64,000 nucleotides of DNA from positions 2,244 through 66,243 of the forward strand of contig JAKUCV010001477.1 in assembly GCA_028386065.3 (NCBI GenBank). The letters run 5' to 3'. The stretch comes from Turnera subulata (Eukaryota > Streptophyta > Magnoliopsida > Malpighiales > Passifloraceae). A program made the position numbers and the translations under genes. Below the pieces are notes generated by a model. That model worked only from the letters and a program-made list of their open reading frames with translations. It had not been told where the DNA came from and did not search any database. Positions 1 to 11,583 of this stretch are shown here, piece by piece; position 1 is the first letter of the stretch, and every line of letters starts with the position of its first letter.

Positions 1-147
<147 letters not shown>

Positions 148-488
148 CGGATGGTGGCGGCAGTTCACGGTAAGGGAGAAGAGGAAGAAGAAAGAAGAGA
201 AATGCGGTGTGGGGTTGTTTGCCAAAACGGCGTAGTTTTAGTGTATGTGGGTTGTTGTTGTTTTATTTTTTTCCTGGTTTGGTTCAGAAGATGATAAAGG
301 TTTTCTGGCAGTGGGTTTGAAGAGTTTTGCAGGTGAAGTTTTGCAGAGCAAGGAAATGAGGAACTGGCAGTGGTTGCCGGAAGAAGATGGTACTGGGTAG
401 GCAGGAGATCACAGGTGCATGGTACTGGTAAGGCACGAGTAATACAGGGAAAGGCAGCTCACAGGCGACACAGGAGAAAAGAAAGCGC

Positions 489-519
489 CGCCTGCATTAT
501 TGCCACAATAATGCAGGCG
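489..519. repeat. Perfect 14-bp hairpin with 3-nt loop
   Basis: CCTGCATTATTG at 491-502 is followed by CCA and then its exact reverse complement. Two flanking pairs (489/519 and 490/518) extend the stem to 14 bp. It sits just before the LTR tail. No matching hairpin is seen at the same place in the 40 kb and 45 kb copies. Confidence 0.7.
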
Positions 520-785
520 TGTCCAAACCGGACCAGAAAATAACTGCATACCCCCCTTACTTATTTTTCGGTGTGATTTTCTGAGGATTCCGGGACCCAA
601 AAAATACCAACTTAGGTCCGTAAAATCCATAGAAAAATCTCGAGCGCGGGAAAAACCTCGGTTTCGAAAAACGACACTCGATTTACCCTGAGTTAATTAC
701 CCAAGATTAATTCATTCGGTAAATCACTGTATAATGACTTTTACAGTCCGGGTAAAAATACCAAATTTTTACCCGGGCTGTTACA
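520..785 (-). repeat. Terminal part of a long LTR, same family as the LTRs at 37.8-45.7 kb
   Basis: This stretch aligns along its length with 40305-40561 and 45440-45698, the ends of the two 2.8-kb LTRs further on, including the shared closing bases GCTGTTACA. Read on the minus strand it begins TGTAACAGCC, the usual start of a plant Ty3/gypsy LTR. Identity is lower by eye than between the other two copies, so this is an older insertion. The purine- and GGC-rich stretch at 148-520 may be the diverged inner part of the same LTR. The other end lies outside the window or in the poly-G run, so solo LTR and full element cannot be told apart. Confidence 0.75.
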
Positions 786-2371
786 AACTCATAGATAATA
801 ACTACGAGATTGCTTAGAATTCGTTGAACTATTAATTGATGTTATTAATGGTTGGACAAATTAATTTGTGCTAATGGGTTCGTGTTTGTCTTGTTCCAAC
901 ACACTTTGATCCCTTGCATCCTAATTTGACAATGAATAAGCATTTTTATCCAGGTAAAAAGCTGAAGTGTAGGTAGTTCACACATGTTAACTCTTAATTT
1001 GATAATTTATCTTCACAAAATTATATTAATTTTAATTAAATTATTAGCATTATATGCGATATAAGTCATAATCTTGATTTTTTTTGAATTTGAATAGTAA
1101 TATTATTAATAATTGCTCACTAAGAAGAACTCATATAAATCAAATATTTAATTTTTCATGGAACATAATTTTTTCCAAAATTATATTGATCTATTATTTC
1201 TTCAATTTTTTTAAAAAAATTACTATATATTTTATTTATTTCTGATTGTGAAATATTTTTTTCTAATTATAAAAATTGCATGAAGATAAATATTCTCTTT
1301 AATTCTTTCTTTTCATTGATTTTATTTATATAGATTATTGATTTTCTATAATCATTTTTTACTATATGAAATATAACTCAATTAATTAGCACTTTGAAAT
1401 TTTTTTATGCAATATGATATTTTTATTGACTTTTATTTTTTTTCATTTTTTTCATGTGGATCTTATTTATTTTGATATCTTTCATAATTTTTAAATTATT
1501 CATTCGTCTTTCTAGATTTTAAATAGGAATCTACACATTTTTATTATTTTTACTTAAATTATTAGTACTATATATAGTACAAGTTATAATTTTAACTTGT
1601 TTTTGAAAGGGTTGTAAAAAAAAGTGTGGCTTTGTAGATGGATTTGTTTTTGTGTGCATGATTTTTATTTTTTGATAAATCGATTTTTTTGTTCGGACAG
1701 TTCGATTTTATTGTAGGAAGGTAAATTATCGAATGAGTAGTTAACATCTCTAAAGCAATCTACAAGTCAACACTTCTACCTCCAGGAATGGGTCAATGGA
1801 TAAAAATATTTAATCATTCCCAAATACAAAATCAAAAAATTTAAAACTAGTGCTTGCCAAACAGGGGGACGAAAAGAGGAATTAAGCTAATTTCCTATGG
1901 AATGGGGGTTTCTTGGCATTCAAGAAGCAAACAAAACGGGAGGTTTGATTAAATTTGAAAGAAAGGCGCCACCGGCCGAAATGACAAATAACAACTTGAA
2001 GGTTGATGGGCAATAAATCATCCTCCGATCAGCTGCTATACTATGTACCATCAGAGAAAGACAACAGTCAAGATATAGGGGTGGTTATAAATTTGGTAAC
2101 CAATTGGGTTGTGGAAGTTTCCAGGAAAGAGCCATGAAAAGTTACACATAACTTTGATGAATTTTCAAGACTAGTGCTATTATTTCTATTATTATGATTT
2201 TTGGGGCTCCCATTCATGATTGCACGTGTTGGACAGTAAATGCAATGGTGATGCTGGAAGCAACAATTGCCCAATCAACGTACAAAAGGATCAAAATTAT
2301 AACAATAAGCTAAGAACGGGTAGTTACGTACCATTAAGCTTTGGTGCTATCGTTGGCACATGAAGTCGGTT
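786..2371. other. AT-rich intergenic DNA, no gene seen
   Basis: Very AT-rich sequence with many short T and A runs between the LTR end and the MITEs. All ORFs are short and low-complexity. I see no conserved protein, tRNA or clear repeat boundary. Confidence 0.6.
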
Positions 2372-3210
2372 TTTTGTTTGGATAGAAGGGGAATGGAGGG
2401 GAAAAGAAGATAATGGAGGAGAATTTTTAATTTAACCTGGTTTGGAAAAAGGGTTAAACACTTTTTATATACCTCGAGTTTTCCTTTTGTCCCGATCGTA
2501 TACCCCGGAGTTTCTATGTCCCTTTTATGTACCTCGAGTTTCAGTTTCTGTCCCTTTTGTGTACCTCGGGCAGTCCGAACGATGACATGGCCATCTTCCC
2601 GGGTCCACTTGACACGTGGCATAATGCCATTGGTGCCATGTGGAAATTGTTGTGGGACCCACAAACTAGAATCCGCTTGGTGACAATAGAATTGCGACAC
2701 GTGTCAAGTGGACCCCGGTAGATGGCCATGTCACCAAACAGACTGCCCGAGGTACACAAAACGGACAGAAATTGAAACTCGAGGTACATAAAAGGGACAC
2801 AGAAACTCCGGGGTATACTATCGGGACAAAAAGAAAACTCGAGGTATACAAAAGGTGCTTAACCCTTTGGAAAAAAGAAGTTAATGGAGGGGAAGGAGAA
2901 TTTTTTAACCTTCATTCTCCTCCAATCCCCTTAAAATGTCTCCCCGTCGATTTGGTGGGGAATGGATGGGAGAAAAATTTTAAAACTAAGTGATAACTTA
3001 AAATTCTATAATAAGCCTTTTATATTTTAAAAAATAATTTATAAATAAGGATATCTATGTAATTTAAAAATATTACTTATCATTCCCCTCCGTTTCCTTT
3101 AATAAATATATCTAAACAAGTTAAAATTAAAATTTTCTCCTTCCCACCATTCTCATTCCTTCCCTTCTCATCCATTCTCCTCCCTTCCCTTTGTATTCCC
3201 AAACAAACTG
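2372..3210. mobile_element. MITE-like element with inverted ends, hosting a second element
   Basis: The left end (TTTGTTTGG, then a purine-rich stretch with GGGGAATGGAGG) is matched in inverted form at 3120-3208, which closes with CCAAACAAA. Similarity extends about 100 bp inward, including AACCTGGTTTGG on the left against AACTTGTTTAG on the right strand. No coding capacity is present. The class is uncertain: hAT-like MITEs often have such ends, but I could not define a target duplication. The element at 2451-2865 sits inside it and is therefore younger. Confidence 0.55.
2451..2865. mobile_element. Foldback MITE, about 180-bp terminal inverted repeats, 10-bp target duplication
   Basis: The element starts GGGTTAA and ends TTAACCC, and the two halves are inverted copies of each other for about 180 bp, with landmarks such as TACCTCGAG, CCCCGGAGTTTC and CACTTGACACGTG. 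It is flanked by TTTGGAAAAA at 2441-2450 and again at 2866-2875. A 9-10 bp duplication with long TIRs is typical of Mutator-like non-autonomous elements. The ORFs here are by-products of the palindrome. CACGTG-type boxes in both arms could give promoter activity, which is inference. Confidence 0.85.
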
Positions 3211-4556
3211 ATTAATGTCTTTAAAGACCATTAAGGAGGACTTGTTTTTTGGTGCAACCAAAATACTTTATTCTAAAGATGTATGATAAAGTTGGCGGGT
3301 TGGGTGACATGATCCTAATCTTAATCTATTACTCATCATGTCTAGAAGAATATAGAATGTGTGTTTATGGTAAAAAGAAAAAAAACAAAAAAAAAATAAA
3401 TCCCTTTATTTACAAAGATAAACTTCAATCTCAATCTCTCTGATTATCTATTTCATAATTAAATTTCAAAACTTATTTCTTTAACCGCAATGTATATAAT
3501 CAAATCTTAAACTAGATAGCAAAATCTTTACAAACACACATCAATATTGCTATCAGGATCCTCCTCTCCTCCTGATACATCCAAATGCTACGAAAAAAGA
3601 TAAAATATATAAAAAAGAATGTGAATAAACCTGGAGATAACAAGTCAACTGGAGAAACGATTCTTCACGGCTCTTCTTATGTAAACAGTAAAAACGTGAA
3701 GTCTACAAAAAGAAAGTAATATTCCGGGGCGTGGCCCCACCATAGTTACATCTAACGTGCCTACACAATTCACCCTAAGATCACACGTCCTGCAGCTAGC
3801 TGTCTCTCTCCTTGTTGGTAACCGACAAAACACACTAGCTTCTCCTCTCCTAGTACTTAACCAACCATACAGTATTTTTGGTTTGGACTTTCCCGGTCTA
3901 CGCAACAACTGCCTACTTCGTATTCCTTTCCTCTACCGTTAAGTTGCTGTCTGTCTCCCAATTTCTTCTCACTCGTGTCTCTTGTCTTTCTCCTTTACCT
4001 CCTAAACAAAAACTACTAAAACAGAAAAGAGAATATTCTTCGCAGATATCTTTAAAGAAATGCAAAATTCAAAATCTTTTGATCAAAACCATTAGAGGGA
4101 AGGAAGATTACTGCTCCTGCAGTGGCGTTCTGTTTTGTTTCTTTGTCAGGCACAAACACTTGTTCCTCTCCTGTTGCGTTTACCTGGCCATATCTTACTG
4201 GGTACTGTCTTCGTATTCTTAGCTTCTAAGTCTATGTTCTTTGTTCCTTACTTTTTTCTTTACATATGTTCTCACTGTAAAATAGTTCATTTCTTCCACT
4301 TAAGGATGAAACACAGCTCTTTCTTCTTCTTCATTCCCACTCAATTCGGCTCCCAAACATCTCCTTCTCGTTTTTGTTTGGTTTAGGAGGAAGTGGACGG
4401 AAATAGAAGGAGACTGAGCGTGATCAAGCCCATCTCCTGTAAAGAATGCTCATTTCTGCCACTATTTTTGATTCTGTGCTTTATTGATATCAGGCTTTGT
4501 CTTTTTTGGTTGTGGGTTTAAAACAGTGAAATTGTTGGTACTGCCCAGATCAAGAT
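3211..4556. other. NHX upstream and 5' leader region
   Basis: No coding exon is recognised. The segment from about 3760 is pyrimidine-rich and leads into the antiporter start codon at 4557. The 5' UTR, possibly with a leader intron, probably lies here, but I cannot place a transcription start. Confidence 0.4.
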
Positions 4557-7500
4557 ATGGGTCTTGGTGGTGTGGGATCAGTGTTGTTGAGGTTGGGGGT
4601 GTTGAGATCAGAATCCGATGAAGCCAGTATTGATTCCATTACTCTGTTTGTAGCCCTACTCTGTGCTTCTATTCTGATTGGTCATCTCCTCGAGAAGAGT
4701 AGATGGATGAATGAATCGATTACTGCTCTCCTTATTGTGAGTTTCTCTGTCATATATGTATATGTATCTATAATTGTATTTTAAAGTTGAAGAAGCTAAC
4801 TTTTTAAGTGAGTGAATTGTGAAGGCGTTGGTTGGAATGAAACCATTTGATGGTCATTTTTTGTTTGTATAGGGCCTTGCTACTGGGATTAGTATTCTAG
4901 TCTTCACTCAAGGAAAAAGCTCGAGGATATTGGTCTTCAATGAAGACCTTTTCTTTACATATGTACTTCCAGCTATCATATTCAATGCTGGGTAAGTTTT
5001 GTGTGACCCCAACCCCCTTCTCCTTTTCGACATCTTATTTTCTGCCAGTGCTTACCTTTGTCCTGAGTTTGATTGTTTTGTACATTTGTTTACCAGCTTC
5101 CAGGTCAAAAAGAAGCAGTTTTTCCGAAATTTTATGACAATCAACTTATTTGGTGCTGTTGGCACTTTAATATCCTTTGTCATCATAACAATAGGTATGC
5201 TACACGTTTTAAATGTTAGGCCTGTTTTGTTTTCAACAAGTTCACTCACAAGCGCAGGGACGTTACCCGGATTGGCTCCAATAGTTTAGACTCTTATCTT
5301 TATGCACTGAGGAAAAACTTGTTCCATTGCGACTGTATTTGTCGTTCATTATTGTTTCATAATCAGAGCTGCATCTTGGGAATAATTGCAATTCATTGTT
5401 TCTGAGCATAATGTATAGGATGTATAGTTGATTGACTTCCTATATTTCAGTAGTGCATCCAACCAGTGGCCTGAATTTTTGAAGTCATGTGAATTGAGAG
5501 AAAGGAAAATAATTGGTACTGGCTGTTTTCCATCAATGCCAAGTTTGACTTTTTCGATTTCCCAGAGTGTTTAGACTGTCCCTTGGTAATGCAGTGGTTC
5601 TTCTATTTAGTTGTGGTTTTAATCTGTGGATTACATTTATACAGGCTCTGAAAAGTTATTCAAGAAATTAGATATTGGTTTCCTGGACACCATGGATTAT
5701 CTAGGTACTATCTCTTTATTACTTTTGAACTTGTTTCTTAGAAGTTACTCTGTTGTGGTCTCTGAGACTTATTTGGAAACATACTTCTTTTCTTCAGTTT
5801 GTTAGCAATAGATTATTACTCTTTTTCCTGGTGTGTTTCATAGAATCATTGGTTTCCAAGAGTCAATATTTTTGTTTGTCTTCAGAAGCAATAATTTAGA
5901 TTGAAGTAAAATCTTAATGTATTTAAGAAATATTGTTATGGTGTTCTTTCTTCAACAACACTGCTTCTGACATTACTCTGGCTTTGTTTCATTTAGCACT
6001 GGGAGCCATCTTTTCAGCTACAGATTCTGTTTGCACCTTGCAGGTATAAAAAAACTTCTAAGATTATGTTTGCCAAACATTAAAAGAATAGCTAAAGCTA
6101 GTCCAATATTCCAGATCAGTATGTCTGGTTTGAGTATATATCATTGTTAAACCACTGTATTTGTCAATCTTTTGTGTAGGTCTTGAATCAAGAAGAGACA
6201 CCGTTACTTTACAGTTTAGTATTTGGAGAAGGTGTAGTAAATGATGCGACATCTGTTGTGCTTTTCAATGCAATCCAACGATTTGATCTCTCCCATATCA
6301 CTTCAAGCATCACCCTGCAGTTGTTTGGCCGTTTCCTATACTTGTTTGCCTCAAGTACATTGCTCGGTGTGGGGGTGAGTTTCTACCTATTTGGCAGTGT
6401 GCAAGGGAAATAGTTTTACTGTATATTATCTTATTGGCATCACCATTATCTGTTCTTTTTGTCTTGCTAGTTTAAAGTTTATCAATTTTTGCGGACATAA
6501 ACTATATCTTGAGACCTTTTTTGAAGTGTGCAATTGTGGGGCTTTAGTTTTCCAGTGCAATGTGTTTGGGAACATTCATCTGTGATGCTAACCATCCTCA
6601 ACTTGCTGAATTTTGCAAACTTAAACTTTCAGCAAAATGTGCAGAATCTGTCATTTTGAAGCTGCATTGTAAATTTAAATTTATTTTCAGGTTCTAAGGG
6701 TAGTGTTCGTTTAGTTGGCATTTTGGATTGCCATTTACAAACCCCATCATTAGATAGCCTGTACAATTTTTAGTGCATGTTGGTTCCTTTGACGTCTAGT
6801 TGGGTCCCAAAACGAATGATTTTTGTTTTGTGGGAAGGCATAGTGGCATTTTATTCTGTCACTGGAGTTAAACAATATAAATTTTGTCATTGTTTTTCTT
6901 AAATGTAAGCATGTGCTGATACTTGTAAACTTTTTGTGATATATTCTGATGCTTTTATTTATTTTTTCAGGTTGGATTACTAAGTGCTTATATAATAAAG
7001 AAGTTGTACTTTGGCAGGTACTTATGATTGATTATTCTTTCCTTTTGACTTGATTTTCTTTAACTGTATAAGTAAGTTTAATCTTTAATTGCCAATGCGT
7101 AAATCAGTCTTTCAGTTCAAGGTTTACTCTTAGAAGTTTCAAATCTAACCTAATTCATTTTGAAGATATTTGTCCCTTTTTTTTCCTTTTCCCTGTGAAT
7201 CAAGAATTTAAATATTGAAGAAAAGTAAATTGCTGGTATATCTCAAGTTTACCTGCAGAGCTTGGCACTTATTAAACACATCAATTAGAATTACTGGATG
7301 GTCAAAGAATCTCATTTCTGTTCTCCAGTGTCCACAATAATTTCCCAAATTGATCGATCTGAGTTTTGCTAATTTCAGGCACTCTACTGATCGTGAAGTT
7401 GCTCTCATGATTCTCATGGCTTATCTTTCATATATCATGGCTGAAGTAAGCCCCTATTTTTGTATGAAGTTTTCACTAATTTTGGCTTAATATCAGTATT

Positions 7501-9175
7501 ACAGTTTCTGTTCTGTGCTCTAACATATTGCTTTTGAATCCCGTGTGTTATTTAGCTGTTTGATTTAAGTGGCATCCTCACTGTTTTCTTCTGTGGGATT
7601 GTTATGTCACATTATACCTGGCATAATGTGACGGAAAGTTCAAGAGTAACAACCAAGTATGTCAAGTTTTTCCGAAATAGAGATTCTTAAAACCTTGATT
7701 TCTATCATGGTCCATATGATGCTAATTTATTTCTTGTTCTGTGTACTTTTTCCTCTAGACATACTTTTGCTACAATGTCATTTATCTCAGAAATTTTCAT
7801 CTTCGTATATGTTGGAATGGATGCCCTGGATATTGAGAAGTGGAATGTTGTGCAGCAGAGGTAATTATGCAAAGACCGTTTCCCCTACTCTATTTTGATT
7901 TGAAAATTTTTTGTTTGTCATATTTTCTTTTTCTTTTGGGTTTGGAAAAGCGCTTGACATGCGTTGTGACGCTTGATCTGACACTGATTTTCTCAGTCCT
8001 GGGACGTCGGTTGGTGTGAGTTTGATGTTGCTTTTACTCATCCTCATTGGAAGAGCAGCTTCTATATTCCCTTTATCATTCATATCAAATTTGGCCAGAA
8101 AGTCTCAGAATGACAAAATTGGTTTTAGGCAGCAGGTGCTTTCTTTTATTTTTCTTTTTCCTCTGTTTTAATACTTGCTAGTTTGTCCTCTAAAATGCCA
8201 ATCATGCTGTTTATCTCCACTCAAAGCAGATTGTAATTTGGTGGGCTGGGCTTATGCGAGGAGCTGTGTCTATGGCACTTGCTTATAATAAGGTAAACTT
8301 CGAGACGAGCCTCATGGGTCTAGGACTGGCACAACTACAGATGTGACAGGAGGACAGGTCTAAAACTTGGTCATGCTTTTTCATTCTTTCCAGTGTGATG
8401 GGAATGTGTGCTTGATTCAATTATCTGAACTCGATAGAAAAATTTGAGTGATAAGTATCAGAGCCAATATAGGTTTTTTGGCTCAGTATCTTGCATATCT
8501 TGGGTTTTTTGCCTCTGCACACTGCATTGTTGTTCTTTGCTGTCTGTAAGTTGTTTAGTCTATCCATGTGTAGTATGAACCATTAGCTGATAGATTGACT
8601 TGAGATCAAAGTTTATCCCTTAACCATGATATCACCATGTAATCAAAGATCTGTCATGATTTTCTGTGTAGTTTACTCGTTCAGGCCATACACAGCTACG
8701 AGGAAATGCAATCATGATCACCAGCACCATAACAGTGGTTCTCTTCAGTACTGTGGTAAGCATCTTAATGGCCAGATGTTCAAATGAAACAAGGAAGCTT
8801 ATTAAGTGGCATTTTATAACTTTTAACAATTGGTTATTTTAGGTATTTGGGTTATTGACCAAGCCTCTTATGAGGCTCTTGCTCCCGAGGCCACCCTTGG
8901 TGTCTGAGGGATCAACAGGGGATATATCTCTTGACCCCAACAGTTTGAAGCCACTCACAGAGCCTTTTCTTGCCAATGGAGAAGATGGAGATCTATACAG
9001 GAGCGATGTTAACCTTCGCCGTCCATCAAGCCTGCGAATGCTCCTTACCACCCCGACAAATAGCGTCCATTACTATTGGCGGAAATTCGACAATAGCTTC
9101 ATGCGTCCTGTATTTGGTGGCAGAGGTTTTACACCTTACGAACCCGCATCACCTACAGAAAGGAGTTTACACTGA
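4557..9175 (+). CDS. NHX: Vacuolar Na+(K+)/H+ antiporter, class I NHX
   Basis: The protein exchanges cytosolic Na+ or K+ for vacuolar H+ at the tonoplast, a role known for this family in salt tolerance and vacuolar pH and K+ control. I join 14 exons: 4557-4736, 4873-4991, 5097-5194, 5645-5704, 5997-6043, 6180-6374, 6971-7017, 7379-7445, 7556-7656, 7759-7860, 7997-8135, 8230-8292, 8672-8755 and 8843-9175. All have GT-AG ends and give 544 aa, the usual class I length. Class I marks are HLLEKSRWMNESITALLI near residue 43, ATDSVCTLQVLNQ, the ion-site segment FGEGVVNDATSVV, WHNVTESSR and the C-terminal FMRPVFGGRGF. The amiloride-binding segment at 86-95 reads LFFTYVLPAI rather than the usual LFFIYLLPPI. 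The hydrophilic C-terminal tail (exon 14) is the regulatory region. Assignment to one Arabidopsis member is not possible by eye. Confidence 0.95.
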
Positions 9176-11583
9176 TGATTGGAAGCAGTGTATAGATATA
9201 TAACCAACGGTTTTGAGCATAGCTAGTAGGCTGGAGAGGACTTGGTGTAAATAGCCTACTGTAGAAAATGAAATCAAGTTAGTTTTTCTCATGTTGAATG
9301 TGGTAGCATTTGTTTAGTACCTAGGGTAGCATTTCAAGGATTTTAACTACGATTTGTTTCTGAATGTGTAGATATTACCAACTAATTCCACTCATGTGAT
9401 CAACTCGATCCATGCCTGTTTCGGAAGCAAATATCAGTATCGGTGGCTTAATAATGAGTCTTATTATTTTGTTCTTTTACTTTTTCATTTTTCTTTTTGT
9501 ATGTAAATTTTAGATAACACAAGAACTTGACATGCGAATACCAGGCAGCATTTCTTAGGAGGAGAGGAAAAACGGTTATTTGTATGACTGTATCACCACG
9601 ACGGCGGCCCAAAGAGCTTCCCAAATAGGATACACGTCGTCGATAGAGCAAGAGCATGTTTAGCAAAGCTGAGTAGATTAAAGAAAAGTTTGTTCTATTG
9701 CGGCATTCCTTGTTTTTCCTTTTAAACTGAAAATCTATTGTGCACTCTTCTCAGGTTAATAATAATAAACATAAACCGTTGTTTTTCCTTTCAGCAAGCA
9801 AATCCATGCTTTCTTTAGAACTTCCTAAATCCTAATAACCCAACATCTACTGACCAAAAAGAAAAAAGTAATAAAACACCATTTTATAAAAGCAAGTTTC
9901 TACAAAAAAAATAGCTTAGATGCAAGGAAAAAAGGTACCCTGATGATGACAAAATTTTCGACCGTTGTGCACATATAATGTACCACCCTGGCCCGACAGA
10001 AGACGCTCCCCTTGATTTGACAAAGTCAAGGTAGTATTTCGCCTCTTCCCCTTCCAAATTAATACTAGTACCACTACAGCACAGACACTAGTCGCCATTT
10101 TTAAGGTTTTGGATTTAGAGCCAGAGATGCACTATATACAATTAAATTTCAAGCGGGAGTATTATTAAGTTTCGTAATCTCGTAGATTCAGCACAATTTC
10201 TTTCTTCTTTACTTTATTTTTTCTTTTTTGTCTTTTTAATAGATATATTATATATATGACAACTAACGAAATAAGTCTTACTTACGTGGACGTGTGTACT
10301 TTTCCTATTGGTTACTGGCTAATATCTTAGATTGTAGAAGAAGACAAAGAAGTTTAAAACCGAGAGGAACATGAACCACATTTAAACAAGAACAACTCTC
10401 TGTTTCAAACTTGTGTTGCACTACAAGTGGAGCAGAGAAGAGAAGAGCAGAGCAACACCCACCACCATTGTCTTCTCTCTCAACATTAGACGAAGAACAC
10501 CCCTTTTCAGGTACTCTCTCCTCTCATCACTCTTTGTGTAATTCATGTACTGCGCATTTTCTTCGACGTAGTTCTTCTAGCGACAGACACTGATGCTGTT
10601 AATTAGAAACGAGCTCTTGATTGTTTCAGTTGATATTTCTGTTTAGCTATTATGGTTCAATCTATGGCTAATTAAGATAGTAAAAAGCCATAGTTTTGGT
10701 GTCTATGACTTGGATTTAGATGGATTTGAGTAGTAGATTATCTAGTCTTGGTGGGTTGAATATCGAAAACAAATAATTATATATCTAGGCCTAGATTTTT
10801 TTTTCAGGGGAGAATCGTATCAATTTCATTTATAGAACTGAGCTAGAGTAAAAACTCTAACAAATCAAACAGCAGGTCTGTAATAGTATCAGACCAAGAA
10901 AACAAAACAGGGAGCTTGAATAACCTCCAATAACCAGACTATGCAGTATTATTCATTACTATTAGCAGTAGTTTTTCTATGGTATTTGTAAATTTCGTTG
11001 CTTTTTTTTTCTTTTAGATTTGGGCTAATGTTTAGGACAAAAACATATGGGCTGATGTGATTTTCTGGAAACGGCGAGGAAAAAGGAAATAAAAAACAGT
11101 TCTTTCGGCCCAACTGTGCCGCTGATTTGCCGGTTTTAGGGTTTTCTTTATTTTCTTTTGTTCTGTTTTGAAAATCGGCAAGATTTGTTTCCATTTAGGC
11201 TTTTGAGGTAATGTGATTTTCTTGGCGTTTTGAAAATTGAAACTTCCCTCTATGGCTCTGTGCGTGAAAAGACCAAACCAACCCCTCCATGGGTAGTTTG
11301 TCCTACTAGGCTAGGCTTCTAGGGAAATGCACCAAAAATGTCTTTTTGCTACCACACTTTTTGCTTCATGTTAATCCACATCGTCTTTATCAGCACCGCG
11401 TAACTGCAAGCATTTATTTGGGATTGTGTTGATTAACTTACCCTAGATTCTGTAGTGTGCATTATATCATCATTATACAAGTGGTTGCTGATTTTGAGCT
11501 GGTGGTTGGTTTGAGTCTTTTGACTATTGAATGAACAAATAAATACTAAAGGGTGAGAGAAGGAGAAAGGATCAAGAAAGAGG
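9176..11583. other. Intergenic region and probable 5' leader of the NAB protein gene
   Basis: After the NHX stop comes its 3' UTR and AT-rich spacer. The purine-rich segment at 10410-10510, ending in a pyrimidine-rich stretch and a candidate donor near 10510, may be a 5' UTR exon of the downstream gene, with an intron running to about 11530. I see no other gene; the short ORFs at 9448-9666 and 9916-10098 (minus) have no recognisable family features. Confidence 0.4.

Noticed and set aside
2347..2993. Several ORFs of 60-117 aa with shared sequence on both strands
   Set aside because: They are the two arms of the palindromic MITE translated in both directions.
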